The notes beneath the pieces were generated by a model. It was not told where the DNA came from. It did not search any database and was given only the letters and a program-made list of their open reading frames with translations. Shown here piece after piece: positions 1 to 12,270 of a stretch of 64,000 nt of DNA; position 1 is the first letter of the stretch, and each line of letters begins with the position of its first letter. The DNA comes from Elmis aenea (Eukaryota > Arthropoda > Insecta > Coleoptera > Elmidae). The translations under genes were made by a program, and so were the position numbers. The stretch spans positions 51,297,924 through 51,361,923 of the forward strand of contig OX393581.1 in NCBI GenBank assembly GCA_947652605.1, given 5' to 3'.

Positions 1-1768
1 AAAAATAGGCTATTGTACATGAATGTAAATATTACAATTATACACTCAGTGCAAAAGTTAGGAAATACATAATAAAAGCGGTTATACATGTTTAAACAGG
101 GCGTCCAAAGATCATCTTCACTTCGATTATTTATTTTATAATAAAAAATAACCCCAATAAACTTTGTACATTGCTATATGGCTGTTTAATATGGTTAAAA
201 AATATTCGAAATTTAGATGTATCTTAAAAATACGTTATAATATTGCTAAATCAAATGGCACTAGTATAGTTTTTAGTAAAAATTATTTATTGTCTGTTGT
301 TATATTAAGTAACATAAAAATTTTAATACTTTTGATATTGATTTTTTTTATATACACGTCAAAAACTAATACTTAGACTATGAAGACCTATTATGGTTGA
401 TAAAAGCGCCTAATGGAGTAATTTATTGTGATCAACTTTAAAAATCCTATTAACATTCAGTGATGCACCTATGCTTCCATTACCTACTAATACCAGATAT
501 TTTATCAAAAAAGAACAATAAATTTATCAAAAAAGAACAATAAAAGCGTTTGTAAATGTTAATATGATTGCAAAAATAATAATTAAAATCTTATTTTAAT
601 TTTAAATTTAAAAGTTAAGTAGTTTTAAGTTTAATTAAAAACAATTTATCTTTTTTTATCGTGTAGCTCTTGTAGATTTACTACATTACTATCAAGCCTC
701 TCGTTTTTTTGTCAATCTTACTAATAAATGAATTAATTTAAAAATAAAAATGAGATTAAAAAAAAATATTCATATATTTTCAGCATGTTCCATTATACAT
801 ATAATATTATTACATGATTTTTGTAACTAATATTTCTACAAGAGGTTCTTTATAAAAGAGATAAGATTTTTAACAAAGATCGTACAATGATTCAATAAAT
901 TATTCAAATATTTATAGACTTTAATAATATAAAATTCTTAGTTTTTTGGTTGACAACCGTTTTTCTTGAATTTAATTTTTCAATTAGTTTTTCTAGTCGT
1001 TTTAATCAACTTTTTATTTTAAAAACACCAAGAAAGTAGTTAATATATTTTAATATTTCGAATAAATGTCAATGTTTTTTCTGATGCAACTTTTATCGCA
1101 TTAAATAATTGACAAACTTTGTTCAAAATGTTAAATTTAAAAATAAATAAATTTGAGGTAGTGACGATTGCTAAGACCCCCTGTTTTTGGCGTATTAATT
1201 AAACATCACATCAAAATAAAAATTTGGATAGTTTTTATAATATGTGTGACGATTATTGTGACTACATCTCAAGCACTCGGTTCGTTGGTCGATTTTCTTT
1301 ACAATGATTTTGCTATTGACGAAAGCTATAATTAATTGGATGAACCAAAAGCGTTCGTCAGTCGACTCCAACAATAATGAAATAAATGTCACTAGGTTGA
1401 ATTTAGCCATCGTGCTGATTTAAATGTAGGTTGCAACAACTTGTTATATAATAATGTGTTAAATACTATATATAAAATTTTACATAGAACAGAGAGTCTT
1501 CAGAGAAGTGTTTCAAAACGCTTGTAAAAAGTTATTTCAGGCTTTAACCAAAACATTTTAATTTTATGTTCATTTAAATTATCATTTTTGAACTGCTAAG
1601 CTATCGTAGTAAAAGTTTTAATGGCCAGTGCGTAAGAAATTTTTATTTATGACGTACGACATTAGGTTAAGTAATACAAACAAACCCTTAGGATGCCAAA
1701 TAGCTGTTCAATGAAACCTTTAAATGGAACTTGATTGGGAAGGTGGTCCAAGATGAAATACTGCTCAT
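1..1768. other. AT-rich intergenic stretch, no gene seen
   Basis: Very AT-rich sequence with many homopolymer runs. The short open frames here (about 70 codons) have no recognisable motif and look like chance ORFs. A short direct duplication around 506-545 (AATAAATTTATCAAAAAAG-type) is the only local structure noticed. Confidence 0.5.
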
Positions 1769-2210
1769 ATACAGGGTGGTCCACTTTTTTGTAGCAGGAC
1801 TAACAGTCGATACAAAAACTTATTTTGAAGCGAATATTTCATATCAACATGGGTCCATAAACGCTTCATTTTAAAGATACAGGGTGTTAAAATTGTCAAA
1901 AAATATCGATAATTTTTAACCGTTTCTTAAGCAGTAGATATATTTAAACCAAATTTGGTATACAGAACCACCTTATAGGTTACCACAATCGGTGAGAATG
2001 TCAAGCTTCACAAGCAACCAGTGGCGAAGTTGTGGGGGTTCAGTTTCAATCCAGTGTCTAGTACGGCCCTGTTGAAAATCAAACTTGAACCTTTGTTCCC
2101 AAAAAACATCTCTAATTTTTAACAGTTTCCTGGCTATGATTAAGTCGTTCCGGAACATTTGCCTTGCCCTGTTGTTTGTGAATCTCAATGACACACAAAT
2201 ATTTGTACAG
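1769..2210. mobile_element. Possible TACAGGGTGG-ended repeat fragment
   Basis: A TATACAGGGTGGTCCAC motif at about 1770-1786 matches the terminal motif of the foldback elements elsewhere in the window, and a second ACAGGGTGTT lies near 1881. No opposite terminus was found, so the right border is uncertain. A 73-codon frame on the - strand (1973-2194) has no domain I recognise. Probably the remains of an element related to the TACAGGGTG-ended family. Confidence 0.35.
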
Positions 2211-2856
2211 ACTTAATACAAATACGCGTACGTTTCCTGTTTTTTTGAGTTAATGAAGCATATAAATACCGTTTAAACGTTTTGAGATGAAGAAAATATG
2301 TTCACGCGAGGAACAAGAATTTTAATAAGCCGCAAAGCCCTTCACACTTCCAGTGTTTGAGTGTTTTCTAAATCTGGATTTATCTCGAAGTTTTTTCTTG
2401 TTTCAGTAAACCACTTACACTCGCATTTGGCACCGTCAATTATTTTTGTCTGTGATATGGTTTCGATAAAAATAAACTTTTATGTCTTTTACGCGATATT
2501 AAAATAGCCTTAACAGTATAATTTGTAATTGTAAAACTCACGACTATAAATATATGCAAGGCGTCCGTTATGAATACAAAGTGTTTTTACAGACATTTAA
2601 AAATTTCTAACATAGTCCGTCCAACCTCCTTATTTGATGGAGCCAAATTTTCGCTTACTTCCTTATTTATACAGAGAACAATGTGGTTGTGATTATATCT
2701 TCCATGAATTCCTAACACCTAGTCTACGTTTGTGATTTTATATTCTACAGGTTCGACTTCGCGTCTTTTTAAATACTGCCGACGTTAACATGTATCCTAA
2801 AAAATTGTTTATGCAATATTTCATTCCTATGCATCACCGGATAAGTGGCCCATATA

Positions 2857-4767
2857 CAGGGTGCACCACGACCCTGAGATTCTTCGATAGCTCCTTTATT
2901 AATGAAAATATCAAAAAATGTTTAATACAAATATTGTGTGAACCTATTTTCTACATAAACTAAAATTATTTTCAAATATACAGAGTGTTTCGTTTGACCG
3001 GCACATATAAAAATTTATTTTTTTTAAATAGAACACCCTGTATATTTTTACATTTTTGGATTCCTCTTAAAATTTACTTTAAAAAATGTTTAAGGTTATA
3101 TGGGTCTTAAGTCAACCGTTTTCGTAAAATTTTTAATTTTTGTGAAAATTTTGAGCGATAGAGCACTTTCAATTGTTTTTTACATTAAAGTTATTTAAAA
3201 AAGCGGCAAAATTTTGTTTAAAATTGAAAATGACAATAAAATAATTAACACTTTGCGCTAGCTACATTTTAAAAATATTATACAGGGTGTTTTTTACGCT
3301 TGGTCAAACTTGTGAAACTTTAAACATCGATAAGTCATTTTTCTTAAATGCAACACCCTGTATATTTTTACATTTTCTTGTAGAGAATTTAATTGTCTTT
3401 CGAAATTATTAAGCATGTCCTATACCTAAAGTTAATATTTTTCGAGCTATCTCGATTTTTATTAGTATTACTAAGGCAATTAAAATATTTTAAAGTGGGC
3501 CATGGACGTAAGTCGTAATTTTTCAAAGAATTTTTAAGCAAAAGAATAAAAAGAGCTGCAACTTTGATTTTAGGCTAAAAGTGTACCCCATTTTACCGAA
3601 ATTTATCGTATAAATTGTTCAATATTATGTCCTTGTTCTACGCACAGCCGTAGACCTTGTATGAAAGACTCTAGCTCCCTTTATAACATTTAGGGGGTTA
3701 TACCATCAAAAGCAACACGAATCCTGTTCTGCACATCTTCAGCAGTTGTTGGGGGGTCTTGATACCTTTGTTTTATGGGTCCCCACAAAAATAAATCTAT
3801 AGGGGTAAGATCAGGTGACCTAGGTGGCTAGAAGATTGGTATACATCGCCCTATCCATCTATTAGGATATTTTGTGTTCGGCAACTGCAGTACTTGCTGT
3901 GTTGCTTTTAATGGTATAACCCCCGAAATGTTATCAAGACCGTTAGAGTCTTTGAAACAACATCTACGGCTGTGCGTAGAACATGAACAAGGATATAATT
4001 TTAAACAATTTATAGGATAAATTTCGGGGAAAAGGGGTACATTATCGGACTAAAATTAAAATTGGAGCTCTTTTTATTCTTTTGTTTAAAAATTCTTTGA
4101 AAAATTACGACTTACGTCCATGGCCGACTTTAAAATATTTTAATTGCCTTAGTAATACTAATAAAAATCGAGATAGCTCGAAAAATATTAGCTTTAGGTA
4201 TAGGACATGCTTAATAATTTCGAAAGACAATTAAATTCTCTACAAGAAAATGTAAAAATATACAGGGTGTTGCATTTAAGAAAAATGACTTATCGATGTT
4301 TAAAGTTTCACAAGTTTGACCAAGCGTAAAAAACACCCTGTATAATATTTTTAAAATGTAGCTAGCGCAAAGTGTTAATTAATCTATTGTCAATCTAAAT
4401 TTTAAACGAAATTTTGCCGCTTTTTTAAATAACTTTAATGTAAAAAAAAATTGAAAGTGCTCTATCGCTCAAAATTTTCACAAAAATATAAATTTTACGA
4501 AAACGGTTGACTTAAGACCCATATAACTTTAAACATTTTTTAAAGTAAATTTTAAGAGGAATCCAAAAATGTAAAAATATACAGGTTGTTCTATTTAAAA
4601 AAATTAAATTTTTATATGTGCTGGTCAAACGAAACACCCTGTATATTTGAAAATAATTTTAGTTTATGTAGAAAATAGGTTCGCACAATATTTGAATTAA
4701 ATTTTTTTTGATATTTTCATTAATAAAGGAGCTATCGAAGAATCTCAGGGTCGTGGTGCACCCTGTA
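2857..4767. mobile_element. 1.9 kb foldback (palindromic) DNA transposon with TA target duplication
   Basis: The left end TACAGGGTGCACCACGACC is mirrored by the right end GGTCGTGGTGCACCCTGTA, and the complementarity continues inward for roughly 700-800 bp on each side. The element is flanked by TA (2855-2856 and 4768-4769), as expected for Tc1/mariner-type insertion. The central segment (about 3600-4010) still encodes the C-terminal part of a DDE transposase in both directions: on the - strand a frame reading PPRSPDLTPIDLFLWG followed by a tail, and on the + strand (about 3921-4020) PEMLSRPLESLKQHLRLCVE ending in a stop. The arms are therefore two inverted copies of one transposon's 3' part. 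Within each arm shorter inverted TACAGGGTG pairs recur (2979-3042, 3281-3362). Confidence 0.85.
3630..3855 (-). pseudogene. Transposase C-terminus (Tc1/mariner-like DDE_3 type), fragment
   Basis: Reading the - strand from about 3855 downwards gives a frame with the motif SPDLTPIDLFLWG, characteristic of the region around the last catalytic acidic residue in Tc1/mariner-related insect transposases, followed by IKQRYQDPPTTAEDVQNRI and a C-terminal tail. It is only the end of the protein; no N-terminal DNA-binding part is present. It sits in the centre of the foldback element, which cannot be autonomous. Confidence 0.7.
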
Positions 4768-4829
4768 TAGCTGAGCCTTTTTTGGACACACTAAGTACAG
4801 AATTTTTTGTTTAGATGTACTCCAGTATG

Positions 4830-4984
4830 TAAAATACAGGGTGTACATGGAACAAAACTATCGTCATTTTTGTTTGAACCACATCTATTCAACAAAAAGG
4901 AAAAAAAAAAAAAACAATAATGTATAGTAGTCCTTTAGGAGATATATTTTTAAATTTAACTCCTTAACAATTTAAGGAGTTATT
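4830..4984. other. TACAGGGTG-adjacent spacer with poly-A run
   Basis: Short AT-rich spacer with another ACAGGGTGTACATGG motif at about 4837 and an A-rich tract near 4900-4916. No gene seen. Confidence 0.4.
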
Positions 4985-6060
4985 GGAAAGTGATAACATG
5001 ATAGATGATAAGGAAGAAGACAAGAATATGAACAAGAAATAACCGAAGATGAGTTGGATAGAACGACACATAAAATGAAAATTGGAAAAGCAACAGGCCA
5101 TGATCGTGTTTTACTTGAAATAATTAAGTACATGGGAGTAGATGGAAAGAAAATGCTGCAAAGTATAGTAAATAAAGCATTCCAAAGGACTGGGAGGTTA
5201 TATTACCGATATATAAGACTGGCGATAGTAACAAATGCGAAAATTATAGAGGCAGTTCTCTTCTTAGGGTTGTAGAAAAATTACATGAAAACATTTTAGA
5301 GGAGAGATTAAGGAAACATTTCGAAAGAAATTTGGAAGAGGCGCAATGTGGCTTTAGATCGGGTAGAAGCACGCAGGATCTAATTTTCACTGCTCTTTAT
5401 AATTCTTATGGAAAAAATAATTAAATAATGTAAACAAAACACAAAGAGAGCCTACTCGGGTTGGAATAAACTAAAACCAATATCCTTAACAGAACTCGCC
5501 TTTGTAAATGATGTGGTGCTATTAGCAAAAAGCGAAAAGTAAGAAGAATGTATCAAAAGAAACCAAGACGCGAGTTTTTAATGCAGTGTACGTACCCATC
5601 CTCACGTGCAGTTCAGAAATTTGGACACTAACACAAAAACAAAAACAAAGAATACAGGTGCAGGAAATGAGATTTCTGATAAGAATTGAGGGATGTAGAC
5701 TGATCGATAAAATCAGTAACGAAAAAATCCGGAAAAACCTAGTAGTTACAGATACTACGAAAAATATGGAGACGAATCAATTAAGGTGGCTCGGACATCT
5801 ACTACGCATGCCAGAAAGTAGATACGCGAAAATAGGATGGAAAATGAAGATGGAGGGAAAAAGAAATACAGGAAGACCAAGAATAAAATGGGAAAAAGAA
5901 GTGAGGCAGAGACTAGAAGAAAAAGGAGTCAGCTGGAGAAATGTGCCACAATTAGCTAACGATAGGCAGGAGTAAAGAAACTTTATACAGAATTAAAAAA
6001 AGCATTCCTCGACACCGAAAGGTACAAGAGGAGCCGATTAAGAAGAAGGTTTTTAAATTT
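4985..6060 (+). mobile_element. Degenerate non-LTR retrotransposon (LINE), RT to C-terminus
   Basis: Frame fragments on the + strand read like an insect LINE reverse transcriptase. First comes KMKIGKATGHDR (fingers region), then EERLRKHFERNLEEAQCGFR with a frame change, then a mutated active-site box (AFVNDVVLLAKSEK around 5500-5540, where YADD/FADD is usual). A 129-codon frame (5586-5975) follows, with the typical C-terminal blocks LRWLGHLLRMPESR and GRPRIKWEKEVRQRLEEKG. Part of the palm domain is missing between about 5400 and 5450. Frameshifts and stops make it a pseudogene. The 3' end (5870-6050) is nearly identical to the copy at 63.65-63.89 kb. Confidence 0.85.
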
Positions 6061-7798
6061 AAACAAGGCTAAAAACTATGTTGACAAAAATACTGAAGCA
6101 TTTAAGCGCTTGGTCAGAAAAGCTACTACGTTCTTTCAAAACAAAATTGTCTCTTACCAAAAACGTTCTCTTGCAATCGGTGCTGCAAGGTTTAATTTTT
6201 ATTCTAAACTTTTTGTTGTGGTTTGACTCGATTCTAAAACAATAAATTTACTTGAACTCTTTTATAATTTAAGGATTTTTTTTGTATTTTAAACGTCCAC
6301 CATAGTATTGTTACTTCTTGTTCAATTGAAGTGAATATTATTTTATTTTCGCTTATCCCACTTCCAGTGTGTTTATCTTAATCTTCATTTTGAGTTGCAA
6401 AAAAGGCGCGTCGTAAAATTTTTCAGCAAAACAAATCGGCATAGCTAAATGGAACAGCTTATGCCGAAGATCTGTCGTTTAACACAAACAATTTTATATT
6501 TAGAATTTGTATAAAACATGTTTGCAAGACATGTACTAAATATAGTACATCGGCAATATTTTTAGTCCTTAATTATACCCGGATGTATTTTTAAACGTGT
6601 TCCAGTTGAGTGATCACATGGATGAAAAAATCTTGTGCTGTCGATATATTTCCTATACGTCTATCCTTTATTTATCAGCAAGCATGTGCGAAAATGAAAG
6701 AAAAAGGATTATTTTATAACCAAAATCAGTGCTTTGGATGGAGTAAAAAAATTCTAGAGGTTGTACAATAGTAATTATAGTTTATTTAAAACAATTAAAT
6801 AAAATAATCTTGTGAAGGTAATGTACTTAAGACGAAATATCTTAAGTTCTTTATAAATTCGCCTGTCCCTTGTATTTTTGTTTTTTTGTAAAAAATCATC
6901 AGCAGCATATTTATTATCATTGAAAGTTTACGTTTGGGCTATGCTCATTTCGTTTGCATATATTCAAGTCAAAACAAATTTACCTACTTACAAAAAAGTT
7001 TACATTACCAAATCTATTTAATTCAATTAAAACAACACACATCTGCTGTTCATTCATTCATAAACATGTGGTATACCGGCTTTTCATTCAAACAAAAAGT
7101 TAGCGAAACTCTCTTTTTTGAATTTAAATTTACCAGAGAATTTTTGCACTCTAAATTAAAGCATGCGGTGGTTCATTGACATTGCTTGTAACATAACGCG
7201 TTAACGAACACAACAGATATGGTGGGATAAAAATTTACCGATAGTTTTGCTCTAAGCTTATAAACTATCCTAATATTAATATTTTTGTTTTAGATGCTAA
7301 GTAATTATAACAAAATTAACGTAAAAAGATAATCAAAAGAACAAGAAAAGTTTTAATCCAAACTAGACGTACCTAGCGTAAATATTTCACGAGATACAAG
7401 ATCTGAAAAATCCTGAAAAAAGTCATAACTTTTTCAGGAATTATGAATAATGATATCTTTGAAAGTAATAACGCCAGCACATTGAATTTTTCAGGAAGTT
7501 TTGCTCATATTTGGGGATATCGCTTTTTAATATTTTGGTGCAAAGAAAATTTTTGTTTTGCTAAAAAAACAAAAGAAACGCAATGTGATATTTTACCCGT
7601 TTATAATCGTTTTTTTTTCACCACGTGCCACGCAAATGATTAATTAAAAGTAGTTTCTTAATTATTTTCTTTTTGGAACGCACTTTTATACTTAAAATGA
7701 TTTTTTCGCAGTTTTGATTTTAATCTAGTTTGAGACAAGAAACTTGAGGTAATTGACCGATGTATGCGATTGTATTTTTTATTACATTATATCTTTTT
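6061..7798. other. Intergenic AT-rich region, no gene seen
   Basis: No convincing coding region, RNA gene or repeat border was recognised. Open frames of 66-81 codons at 6934-7179 and 7443-7643 are AT-biased and lack recognisable domains. Confidence 0.5.
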
Positions 7799-7806
7799 CT
7801 TAAAAG

Positions 7807-8533
7807 TAGGGTTGCCAACTGTTGAGTACAAAAAAGAGAACATTTTTTTAAATAAACTTATTCGTACCTATACACGTTTTTTACAATTATAATATAAGAT
7901 TGGTAACTTTAAAAAAAGTGTGAAAAGCCAAAGTTCCTTCAACTGCTGATACTTTGAGATCGAGAGATGAATTTTTGTGTGTAAAAAAATCACATACCTA
8001 CGGACATGGAACTAGTTCCTGCACGAAGAATTTTTGAGTGTTTTTTTGACAATACGTGTTGATCCAAATCATATTTGCCTTTGTTTGCAACTGAAACTAT
8101 TGTATTACAAATCGTACAAGTCGCCTCCGATTTACCTAGAATTTGATGTTGGTTTAAAACTTATATTTGGTTTGCAATTCTTCTTAAAAACAGATAATAC
8201 GATTGGTTGTTTCAGGCCATGTGATTTGATTTGTAACGTGTGATATTTGCAAACCCCACCACACCTCACCTGTGGATCTGTGTTGACAACACTAGATTGA
8301 CTAGATCAAAATTTCACATGCTTTTTACCTTTACATACAATAAAATAGTGTTGTTAATTTACATTTCAAATTTAGAGAGGAACTTTTACTTGTGTGCATT
8401 ATTAAATAATTATTAATTAGCAAAATTTAAAAAAGAGGACATTTATATAAATAATAAAAAAAGAAAGAGAACAAAAATATTCTCTTAAAAAAGAGAACAT
8501 GTTCTCTTTAAAAGAGACCTGTTGGCAACCCTA
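7807..8533. mobile_element. Non-autonomous hAT-type element, 727 bp
   Basis: Perfect 13 bp terminal inverted repeats (TAGGGTTGCCAAC at 7807-7819 and its complement at 8521-8533) are flanked by a perfect 8 bp direct duplication CTTAAAAG (7799-7806 and 8534-8541). An 8 bp duplication is the signature of the hAT superfamily. No transposase frame is visible inside, so it needs a partner in trans. Near the right end there is an inner AGAGAACATGTTCTCT palindrome. It lies immediately beside, and possibly inside, LINE-derived sequence that starts at about 8542. Confidence 0.85.
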
Positions 8534-8541
8534 CTTAAAAG

Positions 8542-9185
8542 GGTCTTCTTGTATCTTTTGGTATCGAGGTATGTTTTCCTAGTTCTTAATTTTGTTTCTC
8601 CATCTCTGTCTATCTGTGGTACATCTGTACAGCTGTGGTGCATTTCTCCATATCTTTTTTCTTCTAGACTGTGTCTCAAAATTGGAAAACTCATTTTGTT
8701 CTTCATTTTTCTCTTCTTCCCTTTTTCTCAAACTTCGTTCTCCAGCTCATTTTTGCTTACCTGCTTTCTGGTATGCGCAGTAGATGTCCCAGTCATCTTA
8801 ATTGGTTGGTCTTCATTTTTTCTGTAAGTCTTTTTCTTCTAGGCTTCTCTGATTGTATCGTTGCTAAGCTTATTAATTACTCTACATCCTTCAATTTTTT
8901 TCAAAAATCTTATCTTCTGCACCTATATCCTTTGTGGTTGTTTTCTTGTAAGTGTCCAAGCTTCTGAACTATAATTAAATTTTTTTTCTATATTGATGCT
9001 CATATTGTACCATCTTAATGTATTTGCCCATACTAACAGATCATATTGCAAGTCCCTTTCAGTTTTTGCTAATAGTACCACATCATCTGCAAAGGCCAGT
9101 TCTGTTAAAGAAGCTGGTTTCAGTTCATTCCATCCCAGTAGGCTTTCCTTGTATTTTCTTTGCTCTCCTTAATTATCTACTAGAA
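8542..9185 (-). mobile_element. LINE reverse transcriptase fragment
   Basis: On the - strand around 9110-9060 the sequence reads LAFADDVVLLAKTERDLQ, the catalytic YADD/FADD block of a non-LTR reverse transcriptase and the helix after it. Further downstream on the - strand it is degraded. The 63-101 codon open frames on the + strand over this interval are antisense shadows. 5' truncated and broken. Confidence 0.75.
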
Positions 9186-11587
9186 TTATAAATTGCAGTG
9201 GATTTAAAGTAATCAACAGACTTCTAAGTCGACATCGATATGCAGTAGGGTCATAGCTATGCTTTATTTTGTTCGGTTTTTAAATTTGTCGTTAAAATTG
9301 CTTTTTATGGAAGTATTCCTGGTTAAATTTGAAAACTTCTTGTTCAAAACTCAGCATATTCACTGCAACCATTAGTCGCAGTTTTACATCGATGTGTTTA
9401 TTTATATTTACCACAATAGCGTGTTGTTTGCTATTTTGAAAATAGTAAAACGTGAAATTGCTCGTCACAATAATGTGTCACGATTTTCCGAGCATTGTTT
9501 TGTTTTATTTCTGCATGACGCAAAGCGTAATCGCGCGATTGCTATTTTGATGCGGTTATACATAGAAAAGGCGTCTCGGAAGTGTAGCTACGGCAAAATT
9601 TTGCCGCAAATTTGTTTTAGGAGCACCAGAAATACAAAACAGACGTTAAAAATGTGTGAACCGTATCGGTTGACGACAGGTATTCTTGTAACATATTTTA
9701 AAAATTAGATGAACATTTATTTTGGCGTCTAAACAACATAAAACTTAACTGTTTTATTACTTACAAATTTCGTTTGCAACTACCAATAAAATGTCTGTTC
9801 TGATTTTTTCATACTACTCGGTCTGTTGAATGATGCATAGTATATATTTCGTTTAGGCCGTAAAATGAGCAAAATATGTTGGTTTTTGTAGCTGCTGTAC
9901 AATTTAACATGACAAAACTTAGTGAAAAAAAAGTTACGTGGTTTATCAATATGAAAAGAAAATTTTGTTGTCTGTGTAATGGTGTTAAAATCCAATATGG
10001 CGGCCATAAAGAATAAAAAAGTTGACTATCGCAGCCTAAAATCTTGAAGGCCTAGAAAATTTCTGTCCAAGTCATTCAAGCCAAAATGGTCAAAAACAAA
10101 AGGTTACCAGGTATGATTAAAATAGCGTCAATCGTATGAAAGATAATAATTGTTTTCTAAAATCACAATTTTCATATATTTTTTTTAAATAAATCTGAAA
10201 GTAATCAAAATATCCACGATTGTTTTCCAGATTCTCAATCGCCATAAACTTGTGCAACTTTTCTCCAATTTAACTGATCTCATATCTTTAAGATACCAAT
10301 GGTGAGCTTCGAAAAATTTCAAATAATTAATTTTTTTTGCCCATTTCGTTTACCAAATTTTATTTTGATTCTTTTCGTGCATCGTTCTTGATTTTTTTAA
10401 ATTTTACATTCCTGCTGTAAAATGTATGGATAATCTTCTTACTTTGTTTAAAAAAAGAATGTGTTTTTGTACAAAGCGTTGTTTTCAATGAAAAATCTAA
10501 CTAACATAAGTAAAAAATGTTAACCATTATTTTTAATGAAATAAGAACCAATATTTCGAATGAAGTACATGGTTTTCTATTTTTGTTATACGTTTCATTT
10601 TTGCAACACTTAAAATCAATTACCTAATTCACATAACTGACATGGATTTGTGCCAAATAGATTCGCAATAAGTAATTGCACGGTTTTATGGTAAAGATTT
10701 TCTTAAATTATTAGTTGAAAGTAAACAGATAAATTTTGTCCACGTGCATTTTAAAATTGTGCTTAATCTAAGCTTAAAACAGCGTTGTTATTTATTTGTA
10801 TATCGAGACAAATTAAAAAAGGGTTGTTAATTATGCATTGCACATATTTTGGCACATTTTGGGACTTTTTTCCAACTTAAGGTCCACACACACCGGCGCG
10901 ATTTCGAAGCGGGCGCGGCGCGGTCGCGGTCTCGATAATTGGTAACCATGCAGGTTAACGTAAAAGATGTTACTAAAATTTTAAATACATCAATAGCGAA
11001 GCTTTACAATTTAAAAAAGTATGGAGTTGTACTATTGTTAGTTTTGTGATATTGCACATCCAGCAAGCAAGTATGTTAAATATTACTGTGAATGCATGAA
11101 CACGTTTTAAGATGTAATAAAATTGCACACGTGTGAAAGCTAAAACTGAAAATAATCTAGAAATAACAAACTGAAGACTATTTTACATGATTTCGGTTCA
11201 TAAATGTATATTATTGGATTAGTTCGTGGAATTTGTTACGTTATTTTGAACTGCATGTCAACTATAGTACCAGAACTTAACGTTTTTGATACTTTTTTTT
11301 GCAACCTTGTCAATTTCAACGGGAACTTTTTTTAGATTTTTATATCTTTGCTTCCAGTAAATTTACGACAGTAAGTCTTTGATTATAATTGTACGTTTTA
11401 GCCTTGGATTAGACTCACACGTCAGATTTGTATATTTATATTTCTCTGAAATCTTAAAACAAGTTCTTTCAATTTTTCGAGTGATTTAGCACATGTTATT
11501 AATCAAACTAAGCACCACTTCTGCGTCTAAAAATGTTAAAAAATCCTTAAAATTTAAGTTAGTACAAACAGAAATTAATTTGAAAAT
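9186..11587. other. Intergenic region, no gene supported
   Basis: Open frames at 9394-9708 (+, 104 codons) and 9780-10007 (-, 75 codons) have no domain I recognise and no splice or promoter context. A GC-rich CpG patch near 10896-10935 (CGGCGCGATTTCGAAGCGGG and following) stands out from the AT-rich surroundings and may be the end of an unrecognised DNA element. Confidence 0.4.
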
Positions 11588-11925
11588 TATTTTATTTAGT
11601 CATTAGTCCTTCTACTGTTAGATGAAGGACTGTTGAGTTGTGTTGTGCTGACTTTTTTTCATGTTTTTCTGTCGTGTGCTAGCCTCTTTATGTCTTTTCA
11701 TTTGATGTTTCTATCCGCTGCTGCTTTTTTAACCTCGTCGTGAAAATATAGTGGGAAATTCTACCTATATCTTCCACTCATAAACTTTTTAAAATTTTAT
11801 TATTGCTAATCTTATTAATTAGGCTACATGATTTTTTTTACTTCTTAAAAATCTTATCCCTTGCGTCTGCATCCTTTGTTAGTGCTCAAGCTTCTAAACT
11901 GTATTTTCATTATGAATGAAATAAC
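11588..11925 (-). mobile_element. LINE 3'-end fragment, antisense
   Basis: The segment reads on the - strand as the tail of a LINE family whose end is marked by CAACACAACTCAACAGTCC. The same tail occurs at about 59,270 (- strand) and about 51,630 (+ strand). Only the terminal few hundred bases are present. Confidence 0.6.
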
Positions 11926-11929
11926 GTTT

Positions 11930-12270
11930 TCAATCGTTACGTTATTGTATAACGTTATTCATTATTTGTTTTCATTGCATAACGTTACAAAAAGCATTAA
12001 AAAAATGAATCGTTATTTAAACTTATGTGAATAATAATATATAACGTTATAAAAATAAATATCATTTGTAACTCTGAAATTATATTTGTGATCTTTAAAA
12101 CGTAAATTTTAATAAGTAGAAGAAAATTACCTTTAAATATTTTATTTTAATTTTTATATTTGAAATGCATAAAAAGTATACATTTAGCTTAAGAGAAATT
12201 CAAATTTAAATAATAAAAAATAACGTTACAAAAAAACCTTTATGGAACGTTAATGGTTATTATAACGTTA
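11930..12270. repeat. AT-rich stretch with repeated TAACGTTA motif
   Basis: The short motif TAACGTTA or close variants occurs many times (about 11949-12270) in both orientations, since it is self-complementary. No gene seen. It ends at the start of the TACAGGGTG-ended element at 12271. Confidence 0.45.

Noticed and set aside
8522..8967. Overlapping Phe/Ser-rich + strand frames resembling membrane proteins
   Set aside because: They are the reverse strand of LINE sequence; the - strand carries the FADD active-site block nearby.
9394..9708. 104-codon frame as a possible gene
   Set aside because: No recognisable domain, no splice or promoter context, and similar lengths arise by chance in this sequence.
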